Assembly (NCBI RefSeq): GCF_001693735.1
Contig: NZ_LWDV01000008.1
Coordinates: 621,643-685,642 of the forward strand
DNA length: 64,000 nucleotides
Direction of reading: 5' to 3'
From: Orenia metallireducens
GTDB lineage: Bacteria > Bacillota > Halanaerobiia > Halobacteroidales > Halobacteroidaceae
This document shows positions 15,524 through 24,696 of the stretch, piece by piece; position 1 is the stretch's first letter, and each line of letters opens with the position of its first letter. A model generated the notes under the pieces. The model ran no database searches. It had not been told where the DNA came from and saw only the letters and a list, made by a program, of their open reading frames with translations. Position numbers and translations under genes: made by a program.

Positions 15524-16957
15524 GTGAGTAGTTCGCACAAAGGAGTAAAGAAGGATAAGAGAAGTAATTTAAATACAAGTACTAATATTTATCGAGTCTT
15601 GTTTGAAGAGACGGCCACTGCTATGTTAATCAGTGATGAGGATAATCGGATATCCTTGGTCAATAGAGAGTTAGAGAATTTAATTGGCTATTCTAAAGAT
15701 GAGTTGGAAGGAAAGATGGGTTTGGAAGATTTTATTAGGTTAGAAGACGTAAAAAAGATTAACTGCTACTACAAACAGCGTAGAAGAGATGATGATATCA
15801 CTAATAATTATGAGGTTGAAATTATTCACAAATTAGGAATAGAGAGAATAGCATTACTACAAATTAGCTTGATTAATAATTGTAAGAGAAGTATAATATC
15901 TTTAATAGATATCACAGAGCGTAAGAGGTTAGAGGAGAAAATGATTTATTTAGGCTATCATGATGATTTGACAGGGCTTTATAATCGTTATTATTATGAA
16001 GAGATGATTGGAAAATTAAATAGGGTAGATAAACTACCATTAAGTATAGTCATTGCAGATAGTAACTGCTTGAAGATGGTCAATGATACTTTTGGACATG
16101 AAGCAGGGGATAGAGTTATACAGATTATAGCTGATATTTTGCAGGACAATACTAGAGAGAAGGATATCGTAGCCCGTTGGGGTGGCGATGAATTTGGTAT
16201 CTTATTACCTAATACCTCATTGAGAGATGCAATTAAAATTATTGAGAGAATACGAGTATCATGTAGAAAGTGGGATAAAGGATTAGTAACTCCTAGCATT
16301 GCTTTAGGCGTAGCTACTAAGACAGAGGTTGATCAATGTATAAGAAAGATAATTAATATAGCAGAAAATAGAATGTATAATGATAAATTAAAGAATAAAA
16401 GAAGTGTAGATAATTCATTGATTATCTCCTTAGAAAGGTCTTTATTGAGCAAAGATCATGAAATTGGCAAGCATATTAGAAGGGTAAGAACCTTGGCTTT
16501 GAAATTTGGGAAGGCTTTAAATCTATCTTCAGAAGAGTTGAAGAATCTCTCTTTATTAGCTCGCTTACACGACATTGGTAAATTAGGAGTATCAGAGAGG
16601 ATATTTAATAAGAAGGATGCTTTGACTGTTGAAGAGTTGGATCAACTCAAAAGGCATTGTGAAATCGGTTATCGAGTTGTTAGGAACTTTCAGGAACTAT
16701 TACCTATTGCTAACTCTATTTTATTTCATCACGAGCGATGGGATGGAAAAGGTTATCCTCAAGGGTTGGAGGGAAAAGAGATACCGCTTTTAGCAAGGAT
16801 TATCAGTATAGTAGACTTCTATGAAATGATAACTAGAGAGAGAAGCTATCAGAAGAAAAATTCTCACAAAGAGGCTCTAGAAGAGCTAGAAAAGCATAAA
16901 GGAACAAAATTTGATCCAGAATTAGTAGATAAGTTTATTAATAGTAATATTTTTTAA
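15524..16957 (+). CDS. PAS-GGDEF-HD-GYP cyclic-di-GMP protein
   Basis: A 477-residue cytosolic protein. Residues about 25-135 form a PAS domain (LFEETATAMLISDEDNRISL, ending LIDITERKR). A GGDEF domain follows with an intact GGDEF motif at 220-224 and an inhibitory RxxD site (REKD) five residues before it, so diguanylate cyclase activity is expected. The HD-GYP domain has HD at 349-350 and HHERWDGKGYP at 402-412, so c-di-GMP phosphodiesterase activity is expected too. GGAGGAGGG supports GTG 15524; GTG 15503 lies upstream of that site. It ends in a 44-bp palindrome. It closely resembles the C-terminal part of the sensor at 43010-45571. Confidence 0.88.
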   Translation: MSSSHKGVKKDKRSNLNTSTNIYRVLFEETATAMLISDEDNRISLVNRELENLIGYSKDELEGKMGLEDFIRLEDVKKINCYYKQRRRDDDITNNYEVEIIHKLGIERIALLQISLINNCKRSIISLIDITERKRLEEKMIYLGYHDDLTGLYNRYYYEEMIGKLNRVDKLPLSIVIADSNCLKMVNDTFGHEAGDRVIQIIADILQDNTREKDIVARWGGDEFGILLPNTSLRDAIKIIERIRVSCRKWDKGLVTPSIALGVATKTEVDQCIRKIINIAENRMYNDKLKNKRSVDNSLIISLERSLLSKDHEIGKHIRRVRTLALKFGKALNLSSEELKNLSLLARLHDIGKLGVSERIFNKKDALTVEELDQLKRHCEIGYRVVRNFQELLPIANSILFHHERWDGKGYPQGLEGKEIPLLARIISIVDFYEMITRERSYQKKNSHKEALEELEKHKGTKFDPELVDKFINSNIF

Positions 16958-16998
16958 GAGAGCAACTCTAATTATATATAATTAGAGTTGCTCTCTTA
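16955..16998. terminator. 44-bp perfect palindrome, bidirectional terminator
   Basis: Exact 22-bp arms without a loop (AGAGAGCAACTCTAATTA core), including the stop codon of the GGDEF protein and lying before the stop of the convergent DUF815 gene. Confidence 0.85.
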
Positions 16999-17045
16999 TT
17001 CTTAGTTAAGTTATTTATTCAAAATGAATTGAATCAACTTTAGAG

Positions 17046-18347
17046 TTACATTTCACCTAATAGGTAATCAATAAATTGCTGGGCTGTCCTACCTGAGCGT
17101 CCATTATTCCACATCTCCCATTGAATTGCTCTTTCTTTTAATTCTTCAGCAGATAGATTGATATTATTCTGTTTAGCCAATTCCTTAACTATTTTTAGAT
17201 AATCCTTCTGTTGTGGGGACTCATAGGAGATAGTGATACCAAAACGGCTAGCTAGAGATATCTTTTCTTGAATCGCATCAGATAAGTGAATCTCGCCACT
17301 CTCCTGATCGCGATCACTCCATTTCTCTTTAATTAAGTGTCTACGATTTGAAGTAGCATAGAATAAGACATTATTTGGCTTTACCTCTACTCCACCTTCA
17401 ATAATTGCTTTCATATACTTATACTCTGTTTCAAAGTCTTCAAAGGAGAGGTCATCCATAAAGATAATAAAGTATAGTCCCCGATCTTTAAGTATCTCCA
17501 ATATCTTTGGTAATTCTCTCATCTGATATTTAGCAAGTTCAATCAAACGTAGACCCTGTGGAGCATATTGGTTCAATAGAGCCTTAATCGATGAAGATTT
17601 ACCAGTACCACTATCTCCATATAGAAGTACATTATTAGCAGGCTTATTATTTAAAAAGGCTTCAGTATTTTTGATTAACTTCTCCTTTTGGCTCTCATAT
17701 CCTATCAACTCTTTAAAGGTAATTGGATCACTATTGTTAATACCTATTAAGGAACTATCATCCCATCTGAAGGCTTTATAATAGGCTACTTTCCCAGCAC
17801 CAAAAGTATGATAATAGTTGCTAAGTTTCTCTAGTAGAATTTCTACAGAGTCGATATTATCAAAATCTCTTTTTAATTTTTCTAGTCTTTCTTGATAATG
17901 ATTTTGATATCTTCTGTTGGATTTTGAGGGGGAGAAGTTATTAATAAATTTCTCCTCCTTAATATTTAGAAGTTGAGCAAGGTCATTGAGATTGAAATTA
18001 TATATCTCTATGAGAATCTTTAGGTCATTAAGAGCCAATTGATATATAGTCCCTTTTAAGTCTTTATCCTTTTCACAGGCAAGACTAAAAGGGTTTTTGT
18101 CTTTAATAATTAGATTGAGGAGATAGTTCTGCCAAAGGTTTTCTTTATGCCCTTCCTCTTCACTAATTCTAATTAATTCAGCTAATAGATCATAATAATC
18201 TACCTGTAACTCTTCCACAGATGATTCTTTTTTGAGCTTTGAAAGTAGATTGCTAAATTTTTGAAGCAACTTATCTGCTAAAATCCCCCTATAAATCAGT
18301 AGTTTATTCAATTTTGAAAAAGAATCAGTTGTTGCTAAACTATCCAT
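17046..18347 (-). CDS. DUF815 AAA+ family ATPase
   Basis: A 433-residue protein whose C-terminal half is a DUF815-type AAA ATPase: TFKELIGYESQKEKL, Walker A GDSGTGKSS near residue 245, Walker B FIIFMDDLSFE near 290, then ATSNRRHLIKEKWSDR and RFGITISYESP. The N-terminal 190 residues are helical and charged, as usual in the family. The biochemical role of DUF815 is unknown; the fold suggests a clamp-loader-like AAA+ protein. It is monocistronic on the minus strand. Length and motifs look complete. Confidence 0.87.
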   Translation of the reverse strand: MDSLATTDSFSKLNKLLIYRGILADKLLQKFSNLLSKLKKESSVEELQVDYYDLLAELIRISEEEGHKENLWQNYLLNLIIKDKNPFSLACEKDKDLKGTIYQLALNDLKILIEIYNFNLNDLAQLLNIKEEKFINNFSPSKSNRRYQNHYQERLEKLKRDFDNIDSVEILLEKLSNYYHTFGAGKVAYYKAFRWDDSSLIGINNSDPITFKELIGYESQKEKLIKNTEAFLNNKPANNVLLYGDSGTGKSSSIKALLNQYAPQGLRLIELAKYQMRELPKILEILKDRGLYFIIFMDDLSFEDFETEYKYMKAIIEGGVEVKPNNVLFYATSNRRHLIKEKWSDRDQESGEIHLSDAIQEKISLASRFGITISYESPQQKDYLKIVKELAKQNNINLSAEELKERAIQWEMWNNGRSGRTAQQFIDYLLGEM

Positions 18348-18476
18348 GTATATTTATCCCTCCAAGAATCATGTTCTAGTTGCTAACTATTTCGACATCA
18401 AGTTAAATAGACCTTTAAATCTACTCTAACAATTACTAGCCTTACACTTTCTTAATATAGAAATTAATAGAATAGA

Positions 18477-18594
18477 GAGATAATGCGACAGTTTTACTTC
18501 AGTTTATAGTGTACAGTTAACAGTTAAAAGGTCTTTAAAACTGGAGAAAATTACTGTTTGAACGAAGCAAAAATTGAACTAAAATTTAGAGTTT
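18477..18594. repeat. TIR repeat family, copy C (5' half only)
   Basis: Left end GATAATGCGACAGTTTTACTTC followed by family sequence (CAGTTTATAGTG, CTGTTTGAACGAAGC, GAACTAAAATTTAGAGTTTA) up to about 18594, where similarity to copy E stops and MarR-derived sequence begins. The right half and right end are missing, so a deletion joined the element to the MarR fragment. Confidence 0.6.
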
Positions 18595-18852
18595 AGTTCA
18601 GTAACAGTAATAGTTGATGCTTTAGTAGAGGATAATTTAGTCAAAAGATATAGAGATAGTGATGATAGAAGAGTAGTTTTATTAGAAGTAACAAGTCAAG
18701 GAAGAGAGAAACTGAATCAGATATTAGAATCTAGGCAGAAGTTCTTACAAAAATGCTTAAATAAGCTTGAGATTAATGAGCAACATAAGTTGATTGCCTT
18801 ATTGACTCCAATTCTAGATTATATGGAGGATTATTTTGAATCTTATAATTAA
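18595..18852 (+). pseudogene. MarR-family regulator, C-terminal remnant
   Basis: The frame encodes a MarR wing and dimer helix: FSSVTVIVDALVEDNLVKR, then DSDDRRVVLLEVTSQGRE and a helical tail ending EDYFESYN. Everything upstream of the recognition helix is missing and replaced by repeat copy C; no start codon or ribosome site remains. MarR genes often precede an efflux pump they control, and a decayed MATE gene indeed follows after 17 bp. Confidence 0.75.
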
Positions 18853-18869
18853 ATAGAAGGGTGGATATT

Positions 18870-19334
18870 ATGGTTGATTTAGCAGAGAATAAGACGCCAA
18901 GAGAGATTAGAAGGAGCATATTTAATTTAGCTTGGCTAGCAGTATTAAGAATGTTCTTACAGAGTATAGTAGGAGTAATAGATTTTATCATGATAGGTAG
19001 CTTAGGTGCTACGGCTATTGCTGCTGTAGATATGAGTAAATAGGTTGATTATGGTGATTATAGGAGCTATGACAGCCTATTGCTTTAATAGCCCAGTCTA
19101 TTGGTGCTAAAGATAAAGAGAAGGCCAATAAGATAATGGTTAACTCACTGACCACTGGGGTGTTTTTGGCTATAATTTTAGCGGTGTTAGGAGTTTTATT
19201 TTTAAGCGAATTCTTAAAAGCAATGATGGTATTAATGGAAGAAGTTGATAATAATGTTCTAAATCAAGGTAGTATCTATTTGAAGATTGTCTCTGCTTCA
19301 ATGATCTTTGGTTTACCAATAATGATATCTTTAA
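18870..19334 (+). pseudogene. MATE-family efflux pump remnant
   Basis: It starts normally (AAGGGTGG, then ATG; MVDLAENKTPREIRRSIFNL) and reads as MATE helix 1 (VLRMFLQSIVGVIDFIMIG, GATAIAAVDMS) before a TAG at 19041. The family continues in other frames (TALIAQ-like segment, then IGAKDKEKANKIMVNSLTTG and LYLKIVSASMIFGLP-like residues) to about 19334. About one third of a 450-residue pump remains, with a nonsense codon and small deletions. It was probably once cotranscribed with the MarR gene. Confidence 0.75.
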
Positions 19335-19492
19335 TTATAGTAGTTTCAATTATTTTACTCTTAGTATCCTCTAGTTACCATGCAGAATATAAAAAAGAGT
19401 TAAAGGATAAAGAAGAATATATTATAATGGAAAGTAGTAATTTTCTATATAAGGCTTATTCCGCTGACTATATTAGCTGGGATGATAATTAG
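19335..19492 (+). pseudogene. Unrelated 3' gene end fused to MATE remnant
   Basis: The open frame continues from the MATE remnant but turns into IIVVSIILLLVSSSYHAEYKKELKDKEEY, one membrane helix and a charged tail that do not look like MATE. It is probably the end of a different gene joined by deletion. I do not recognise it. From 19493 to 19795 I see only AT-rich DNA with ACTATAAACTTTCAACTATAAACT repeat-like words. Confidence 0.35.
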
Positions 19493-19795
19493 GATTTAGC
19501 TAACTCAATTGATATAGAGTATGAAGAAGTAAATTGATTGCATATTTATATAGAAACTCTTCAGAAGTTGTATAGTTTAGTAATATAGGTAGCTTTTGAA
19601 GAGATTTTGTTTTCAAATAATTTGTAGCAAAAGAAGGAAAAAATCATAATTTGTAGAATTCTCAATAAATATATACTTTCTATGATCAGTTGATAGGTGA
19701 GGTGTATATTTAATAAGCGGTCATTATATTGGTTAGTAATCAGTATGAAACTCTCCACTATAAACTTTCAACTATAAACTTATATTTTTGGGGTG

Positions 19796-19909
19796 ATGAA
19801 GGTGAGTGAAAAAGTTAGAGAAGAAGAGTATGATTTTGAAGAGGATGTAGAGATGGCTGTTAAGGAGATTATGGAAATTCTATTTCCAGAAGAGAAGGAA
19901 GAGCTTTAG
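19796..19909 (+). CDS. 37-residue acidic small protein
   Basis: A short ORF encoding MKVSEKVREEEYDFEEDVEM and a helical end, EIMEILFPEEKEEL; strongly acidic. GGGGTGATG stands just before; either ATG 19796 or GTG 19802 could be the start. It is followed by a proper intrinsic terminator 31 bp downstream, which supports expression. I recognise no family. Confidence 0.45.
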   Translation: MKVSEKVREEEYDFEEDVEMAVKEIMEILFPEEKEEL

Positions 19910-19940
19910 TAGCTTATTGCCTTACATATTTGTGGGTTTA

Positions 19941-19967
19941 GAGAGTTCCTGTGAACTCTCTTTTTTT
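19941..19967. terminator. Terminator between small ORF and CNMP gene
   Basis: GAGAGTTC / GAACTCTC stem around CTGT followed by seven T residues. Confidence 0.8.
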
Positions 19968-19980
19968 ATGTTCTATATAT

Positions 19981-21210
19981 TTACTCCTTCTCTCTTCTTT
20001 TTTCTTCTCTAATCTCTATAAATTTATCTCTAGCCATCTCTTTATAGACTCTCTTAATTTGAGGATTACGGACTAAAGTATCCAATAATGGTAAGGCCTC
20101 ATCTTTTAAGCCATGCTTATAAAATAAGAAGGATAGTAAAAGTGTTATTTTGTTATTTTTACTATTTGAAAGCCTACTATGGTATTCTTTAAAATAAAAT
20201 TCACGCAAATACTCCATTGCATTAAAAGAAGCCTCTTTAGCCAATTTTTCTTCAGCTACATCTTCATAAAGCCAACTTAACTTCAACCACAAATAAGCAA
20301 GTTTTTCCTTACTAGCTTCAATTAAATTATATGATTCAATAGCTAAATAATAAGCATCAAAGACTTCATTTAGTTTTCTAGGTTCACTATAAGTTGGCTG
20401 GTAATTGGTACCTAAAATCTCCTGTACTCTGGCTTTAAACACCTCTTTTATCCTTCTTTTTCTACTATTACTTAGATCAAAAAAGTCATCCTTACTAGCT
20501 GTATAAAGGCATTTTGAGCATATCCAGATCTTATACCAATCTGGATTGAAGTCCTTATAAATTGGACGTAAATCATCTCTTGTCTCTTCAAGGCGTAAAC
20601 GGGAATTTCGTATCTCCTTAACCTCTATCTTAGTAGAACAGATAGGGCAGTTAATAGTCTTATCATAAAGATAGTAATCAAAATCCTTTCCAGCTACCTC
20701 TGTATACTTACAATGACCATTAAGATAAAAGTTAGAGGTACTTTTGATTTCTTCTTTTTGTTCTGTATCTTCTTTGTTTTTGCTATTTAATTCCTCTTGT
20801 TTGGAAGGATTACTTAGCTTTTGAAATTCAATTACTGGTCGTTGTAAAAGTTCAATTCTAGAGCAAAGAGATCTTATTATCTTTTCATTTAAAATAGTTT
20901 GATTAGCTATTAATTTTTTAAAGTTTTCAGGAGAAAACTCTATTAAGGTACTATCTTCATAGGTAGTTGCTCTAGCAGAATGTTTCTTTAATCCCAGTAA
21001 TGCTAATTCTCCCAAAATATCTTCAGTACTAAGACGAGCAACCTCTTTCTCTTGTTCATCCTTATCTTTTATAAATAGTCTAACTAAACCTTTAATAATT
21101 AGATAAACCTTATCTGCTGACTCTCCATAACTAAAAATATTTTCACCAGCAGTTCTTTGTTGATAACTACCATATTTAGATAATAAAGTATATAACGAAC
21201 CGTTATTCAT
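19981..21210 (-). CDS. Cyclic-nucleotide-binding domain + DUF2225 protein
   Basis: A 409-residue fusion. Residues about 1-125 form a CNMP-binding (Crp-type) beta-roll: GENIFSYGESADKVYLIIKG, LSTEDILGELALLG and SARATTYEDSTLIEF. No Crp-type DNA-binding HTH follows. After a glutamate/lysine linker (about 130-160) comes a DUF2225 region with a zinc-ribbon-like pair, CPICSTKIEVKEI and WICSKCLYTASKDDFFDL, then a helical TPR-like end (AYYLAIESYNLIEASKEK). DUF2225 has no known function; the fusion suggests that a nucleotide or similar ligand controls it (inference). It is transcribed alone. Confidence 0.75.
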   Translation of the reverse strand: MNNGSLYTLLSKYGSYQQRTAGENIFSYGESADKVYLIIKGLVRLFIKDKDEQEKEVARLSTEDILGELALLGLKKHSARATTYEDSTLIEFSPENFKKLIANQTILNEKIIRSLCSRIELLQRPVIEFQKLSNPSKQEELNSKNKEDTEQKEEIKSTSNFYLNGHCKYTEVAGKDFDYYLYDKTINCPICSTKIEVKEIRNSRLRLEETRDDLRPIYKDFNPDWYKIWICSKCLYTASKDDFFDLSNSRKRRIKEVFKARVQEILGTNYQPTYSEPRKLNEVFDAYYLAIESYNLIEASKEKLAYLWLKLSWLYEDVAEEKLAKEASFNAMEYLREFYFKEYHSRLSNSKNNKITLLLSFLFYKHGLKDEALPLLDTLVRNPQIKRVYKEMARDKFIEIREEKRREKE

Positions 21211-21528
21211 TAATTCATCTACCTTTCTAAATTTAATAAGAATTGAAACTTAGTATTATTGATTCTTAATCATATCTAAAATCAAAGGCTAAAAAATACA
21301 ATATAATAATATCATAGAATTATTTGATATACTAGAGTTGCTTTTGCTAAGTTACTAGATATCTGAAGATAGCTTAGATAAACTAAAAAAATTACTTAGC
21401 ACTTATTATAAAACAGAAAAATTTATAAATATATATAATTTGTTTTTTGATATATAGGAAAAATGATTGATTTATTATTCATTCAGTTTATTATAATAAT
21501 CCAATTTTAGAGTAGAATTTAAATAATA

Positions 21529-21810
21529 GATATTGTGACACTTTCGTATTAGTTGACAGTTAAGGTCTCTAAAGTTGAAGAAAATTTCTGTTTGAATGAA
21601 GCAAGTACTCTAAAAATAATTAGTTTAAGATGATTTTTGAATTAGGACTCTTGAATTCATTAATTTCAATGAATGTTGATTGCGTAGTGAGTAGGATTTG
21701 ACACAGAAGGTTATTATTTCAAACCCGAAGAACTACGCCTGAAGAAGTACTCTTGGGGTGAAATCTAATATTTTGTTTACTTTTTAAAAAGTAAAAGTGT
21801 CCCAATATCC
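21529..21810. repeat. TIR repeat family, copy D
   Basis: Left end GATATTGTGACACTTTCG and right end GTAAAAGTGTCCCAATAT are both present with one or two changes each. The interior has the family core: GATTGCGTAGTGAGTAGG, CAAACCCGAAGAACTACG, CCTGAAGAAGTACTCTTGG and GGGTGAAA. It is about 282 bp. The remaining gap DNA (21211-21528 and 21811-22023) is AT-rich and shows nothing recognisable. Confidence 0.75.
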
Positions 21811-22023
21811 CCATTGAATTTCACCTTAAAATTCTTTATATATAATTCTTATATTAAAATATTTTACTAGGGTAATTTATCTCCGTTTATTTTGACAATC
21901 TATCATATCTATAGTAATCTAAATAAGTAATTCTAAATTTACTCAAATTTAAGCTGGGGATACTTAAATATTATATAATTTAATATTATACAGATTAAGC
22001 TAACCTTTGGGGAGGGGATTAAA

Positions 22024-22707
22024 GTGGCAACTGGTAATATTACTAAGCAAATGAAATTAGGGATAATTGGTGGAGGCGAGATAGGTAAAAAGTTACTAGA
22101 GATATTTTTGAAGATGGATTCTATTAAAGTAGAATATATTTCAGATATAAATAATGATGCTCCAGGTATAAGAATGGCAGAAAAAAAGAAGATTAAGACT
22201 ACATCTAATATGATGGAAGTAGTTAAAGACCATAGTTTAGATTTAATTCTTGAGGTTACTGGTGTCAGTGAAGTATTATCAGCTATTGAAGATAATAAGG
22301 GGGAGAATACAGAACTAATCAGCAGTGAAGGGTCATATTTAGTTTATAATGTGATTGAAGAGTATAATAATTTTCAGAATCAATTACTAACAACAGTAAT
22401 TAATCATCTAAATCAAGTATATCAAGAGATAGAGGATGACTCTCAAAATATTAATAAGCTCTTAGAACAGATTCAACGGATTACTAAGAATCTAAATATG
22501 TTAGCTTTAAATGCCTCTATTGAGGCTGCTAGAGCAGATGCAAAGCAAGGTAATGGTAAAGGATTTGCTATAGTAGCAGATGAGGTAAAGAACCTATCAA
22601 GTAGATCTAGTCAATTGGTAGATAATATTGAGGAGATAAATAAGGATATTAGAGATCTAAATGGTAGAATTTCAGAGGTAGTAGAGGAACTTAAGGGTAA
22701 TGGCTAG
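22024..22707 (+). CDS. Rossmann-fold domain fused to MCP signalling tip
   Basis: A 227-residue soluble protein with an unusual build. Residues 11-110 form a dinucleotide-binding fold like the N-terminal domain of aspartate/homoserine dehydrogenase: KLGIIGGGEIGKKLLEIF (glycines 16, 18, 21), EYISDINNDAPG, then LDLILEVTGVSEVL. Residues about 120-225 are helical and contain the chemoreceptor hairpin tip: LNMLALNASIEAAR at 157-170, GKGFAIVADEVKNLSSRS up to 195. There is no membrane helix or HAMP domain, and the signalling helices are short. A cytosolic receptor reporting NAD(P)H or metabolite state to a CheA/CheW complex is a plausible inference. GGGGAGGGG precedes the GTG start. Confidence 0.8.
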   Translation: MATGNITKQMKLGIIGGGEIGKKLLEIFLKMDSIKVEYISDINNDAPGIRMAEKKKIKTTSNMMEVVKDHSLDLILEVTGVSEVLSAIEDNKGENTELISSEGSYLVYNVIEEYNNFQNQLLTTVINHLNQVYQEIEDDSQNINKLLEQIQRITKNLNMLALNASIEAARADAKQGNGKGFAIVADEVKNLSSRSSQLVDNIEEINKDIRDLNGRISEVVEELKGNG

Positions 22708-22737
22708 AATAAATATGTAGATGAGGTGATGATTAGC

Positions 22738-23022
22738 ATGATAGTGGGATTTTGTACAATAGAATTGAGAATCCCGATGAGCCATTCTCTAAAGAATAAG
22801 CGAGGAATATTAAAGAGTATTATCAACCGAATTAAAAATCGATTTAATGTATCTATTGCAGAAGTTGCTAATCATGATGATTGGAAATTAGCAACTGTGG
22901 GAATAGTAACAATAAGCAATGACACCGTCTATATACAACAGTTATTAAATAAAGTAATAGAATATATAGAAAATAATTATCTAGATGTTCAATTATTTAA
23001 TCATATTATAGAGTTTTTGTAA
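22738..23022 (+). CDS. DUF503 (YlxP-like) protein
   Basis: A 94-residue protein of the DUF503/YlxP family: MIVGFCTIELRIPMSHSLKN at the start, then KRGILKSIINRIKNRFNVSI, AEVANHDDWKLATVGIVTIS and a C-terminal helix. YlxP is usually encoded near rbfA/infB; its role is unknown and the fold is small alpha/beta. GAGGTGAT precedes ATG 22738; ATG 22729 and GTG 22726 overlap that site. Here it follows the Rossmann-MCP gene by 30 bp, so cotranscription is likely, but no translation genes are near. Confidence 0.78.
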   Translation: MIVGFCTIELRIPMSHSLKNKRGILKSIINRIKNRFNVSIAEVANHDDWKLATVGIVTISNDTVYIQQLLNKVIEYIENNYLDVQLFNHIIEFL

Positions 23023-23131
23023 TTAGTGGTAATCGACTAATAAATACTAAGAATTTTGGGTAGAACTAGGTCTCTATCCTAATAGTTTAATATATGAAAC
23101 ATTAATAAGTTTTTATAAGGGGGAAATAATT

Positions 23132-23872
23132 ATGGCTAAAGAAGCTACGATTTACCATTTATATCATAGTGGGGTGGCAGTTAAGACAGCAAATCACTTT
23201 TTAATCTTCGATTATTATAATGATACTCCTAATAAAGGAAATAGAAATATTGTCAATGGTGTAATTACTAAGGATATTCTTAAACGTGAGGATAATATTA
23301 TTGTTTTTGTAACTCATAATCATCATGATCACTTTAATCCAGTTATCTTTGAATGGGAACAGATGAACCCTGATATTACGTATATCCTAAGTGATGATGT
23401 TGAGGCAGAGGAAGAGGATAATCGTTACACTATAAGCAAGTATCAAGAAATTAATTGGGAGAATGATATCTATATTAAAGCTTATGGCAGTACTGATCAA
23501 GGGTTATCTTACTATGTTGAAGTAGATGGATTGAAGATATTCCATGCTGGTGATTTAAACTGGTGGGATTGGAAGAGGTTTAGTGAAGAAGAAAGGAAGG
23601 TAGAAGAGGAAGATTACAAAAGAGAGGTTGAAAAGTTAACAGAGAAAGAGGTTGACTTAGCCTTTGTACCTGTTGATCCCAGATTAGAAGATAGTTATTA
23701 CTTAGCAGGAAGGTATTTTGCTGAAACAATTAAGCCTCAAATGATAGTACCTATTCACTTTACCCACAAATATGATATCACTAAGAAGTTCTCTCAACAA
23801 CTTAAAGATTTACAAGTAGATGGAGCAATTATTGAAAGACGTGGTGAAAAGATTAAATTTAGAAAATATTAA
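23132..23872 (+). CDS. Metallo-beta-lactamase-fold hydrolase (UlaG-like)
   Basis: A 246-residue MBL-fold protein. VFVTHNHHDHFNP (residue about 66) is the HxHxDH metal motif, HAGDLNWWDW (about 140) supplies the bridging aspartate, and IVPIHFTHKYD (about 210) the last histidine. This subgroup (UlaG/UPF0173-like) includes hydrolases of unknown substrate. A glutamate- and lysine-rich helical insert lies near 150-170. AAGGGGGAAA precedes ATG and a good terminator follows. Confidence 0.82.
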   Translation: MAKEATIYHLYHSGVAVKTANHFLIFDYYNDTPNKGNRNIVNGVITKDILKREDNIIVFVTHNHHDHFNPVIFEWEQMNPDITYILSDDVEAEEEDNRYTISKYQEINWENDIYIKAYGSTDQGLSYYVEVDGLKIFHAGDLNWWDWKRFSEEERKVEEEDYKREVEKLTEKEVDLAFVPVDPRLEDSYYLAGRYFAETIKPQMIVPIHFTHKYDITKKFSQQLKDLQVDGAIIERRGEKIKFRKY

Positions 23873-23905
23873 ATTAAGAAAGTGATATACAATACTGTAT
23901 TTCCT

Positions 23906-23933
23906 AAACCAGACATGTCATGTCTGGTTTTTT
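23906..23933 (+). terminator. Terminator after MBL hydrolase
   Basis: AAACCAGACAT / ATGTCTGGTTT stem with a three-base loop and a T-run. Confidence 0.88.
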
Positions 23934-24108
23934 AAATTGGTAGAAGAAGACAACAACTATCTTAAAAATCAGAAATTATACTATTAAAATTTTTGTCTAG
24001 ACCAACAAAAATATAACAGATGGCTTGTAATAATTCCCATTGATAAATCACATCTCTAATAACTATGAATATAATATTGTATATTATTTTTGATAAAGAG
24101 GTGATATT

Positions 24109-24654
24109 TTGGGAGAATATAATAAGAGTAAAATAGAGTTACAGCAAGCTCCACCAAATACTGAGGCTTATCAAATCAAAGCAGGTGATACACTTTACTC
24201 ATTGGCTCAGCGCTTTAACACAACAGTATCTGCAATTATTTCTGCCAACCCTGAGATAGATCCTGATAATTTACAGGTTGGAGATAAGATATTTATACCA
24301 TTACAAAAAGAGTATCCATCTTGCCCAGAAGGAAATTACTATACTATCAAAGCAGGTGATAGTTTCTATGCTATAGCAGATAGGTTTAATATATCAGTAG
24401 ATGACTTGCAGGAAGCTAATCCTTATGTTGAACCTAATAACCTCAAAGTTGGTGAAGTAATCTGTATACCTTTAGCTACTCCACCTGTAGAATGCCCTCA
24501 AGGATCGATTCTTTATATCGTAAAAAAGGGAGATACCTTTTACTCTATAGCTAAAAAATATAAGATTTCAGTAGCTGAATTAAGAGATGCTAATCCAAGA
24601 ATTAATCCTGATGAATTATTAATTGGTCAAAAAATTTGTATTCCTGTTGATTAA
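24109..24654 (+). CDS. Triple LysM-domain protein
   Basis: A 181-residue protein made of three LysM modules at roughly residues 20-63, 75-118 and 132-176, each of the form IKAGDTLYSLAQRF..NP..DPDNLQVGDKIFIP. LysM binds peptidoglycan or chitin-like glycans. Cysteines recur at equal places (CPEG, VICIP, CPQG, KICIP), so disulfides between modules are possible. No signal peptide is visible after the TTG start (AGAGGTGAT lies 4 bases before it), as in spore-coat or peptidoglycan-associated LysM proteins such as SafA-type factors; that link is inference. Own terminator. Confidence 0.85.
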   Translation: MGEYNKSKIELQQAPPNTEAYQIKAGDTLYSLAQRFNTTVSAIISANPEIDPDNLQVGDKIFIPLQKEYPSCPEGNYYTIKAGDSFYAIADRFNISVDDLQEANPYVEPNNLKVGEVICIPLATPPVECPQGSILYIVKKGDTFYSIAKKYKISVAELRDANPRINPDELLIGQKICIPVD

Positions 24655-24696
24655 GAATTAGTATTTGGATTAATTTTAAAATTAAAGTTGAGTTTT

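Noticed and set aside
19561..19758. Minus-strand 65-codon ORF in the decayed region
   Set aside because: No good ribosome site or family; it spans repeat-like ACTATAAACT words, so it is probably chance.
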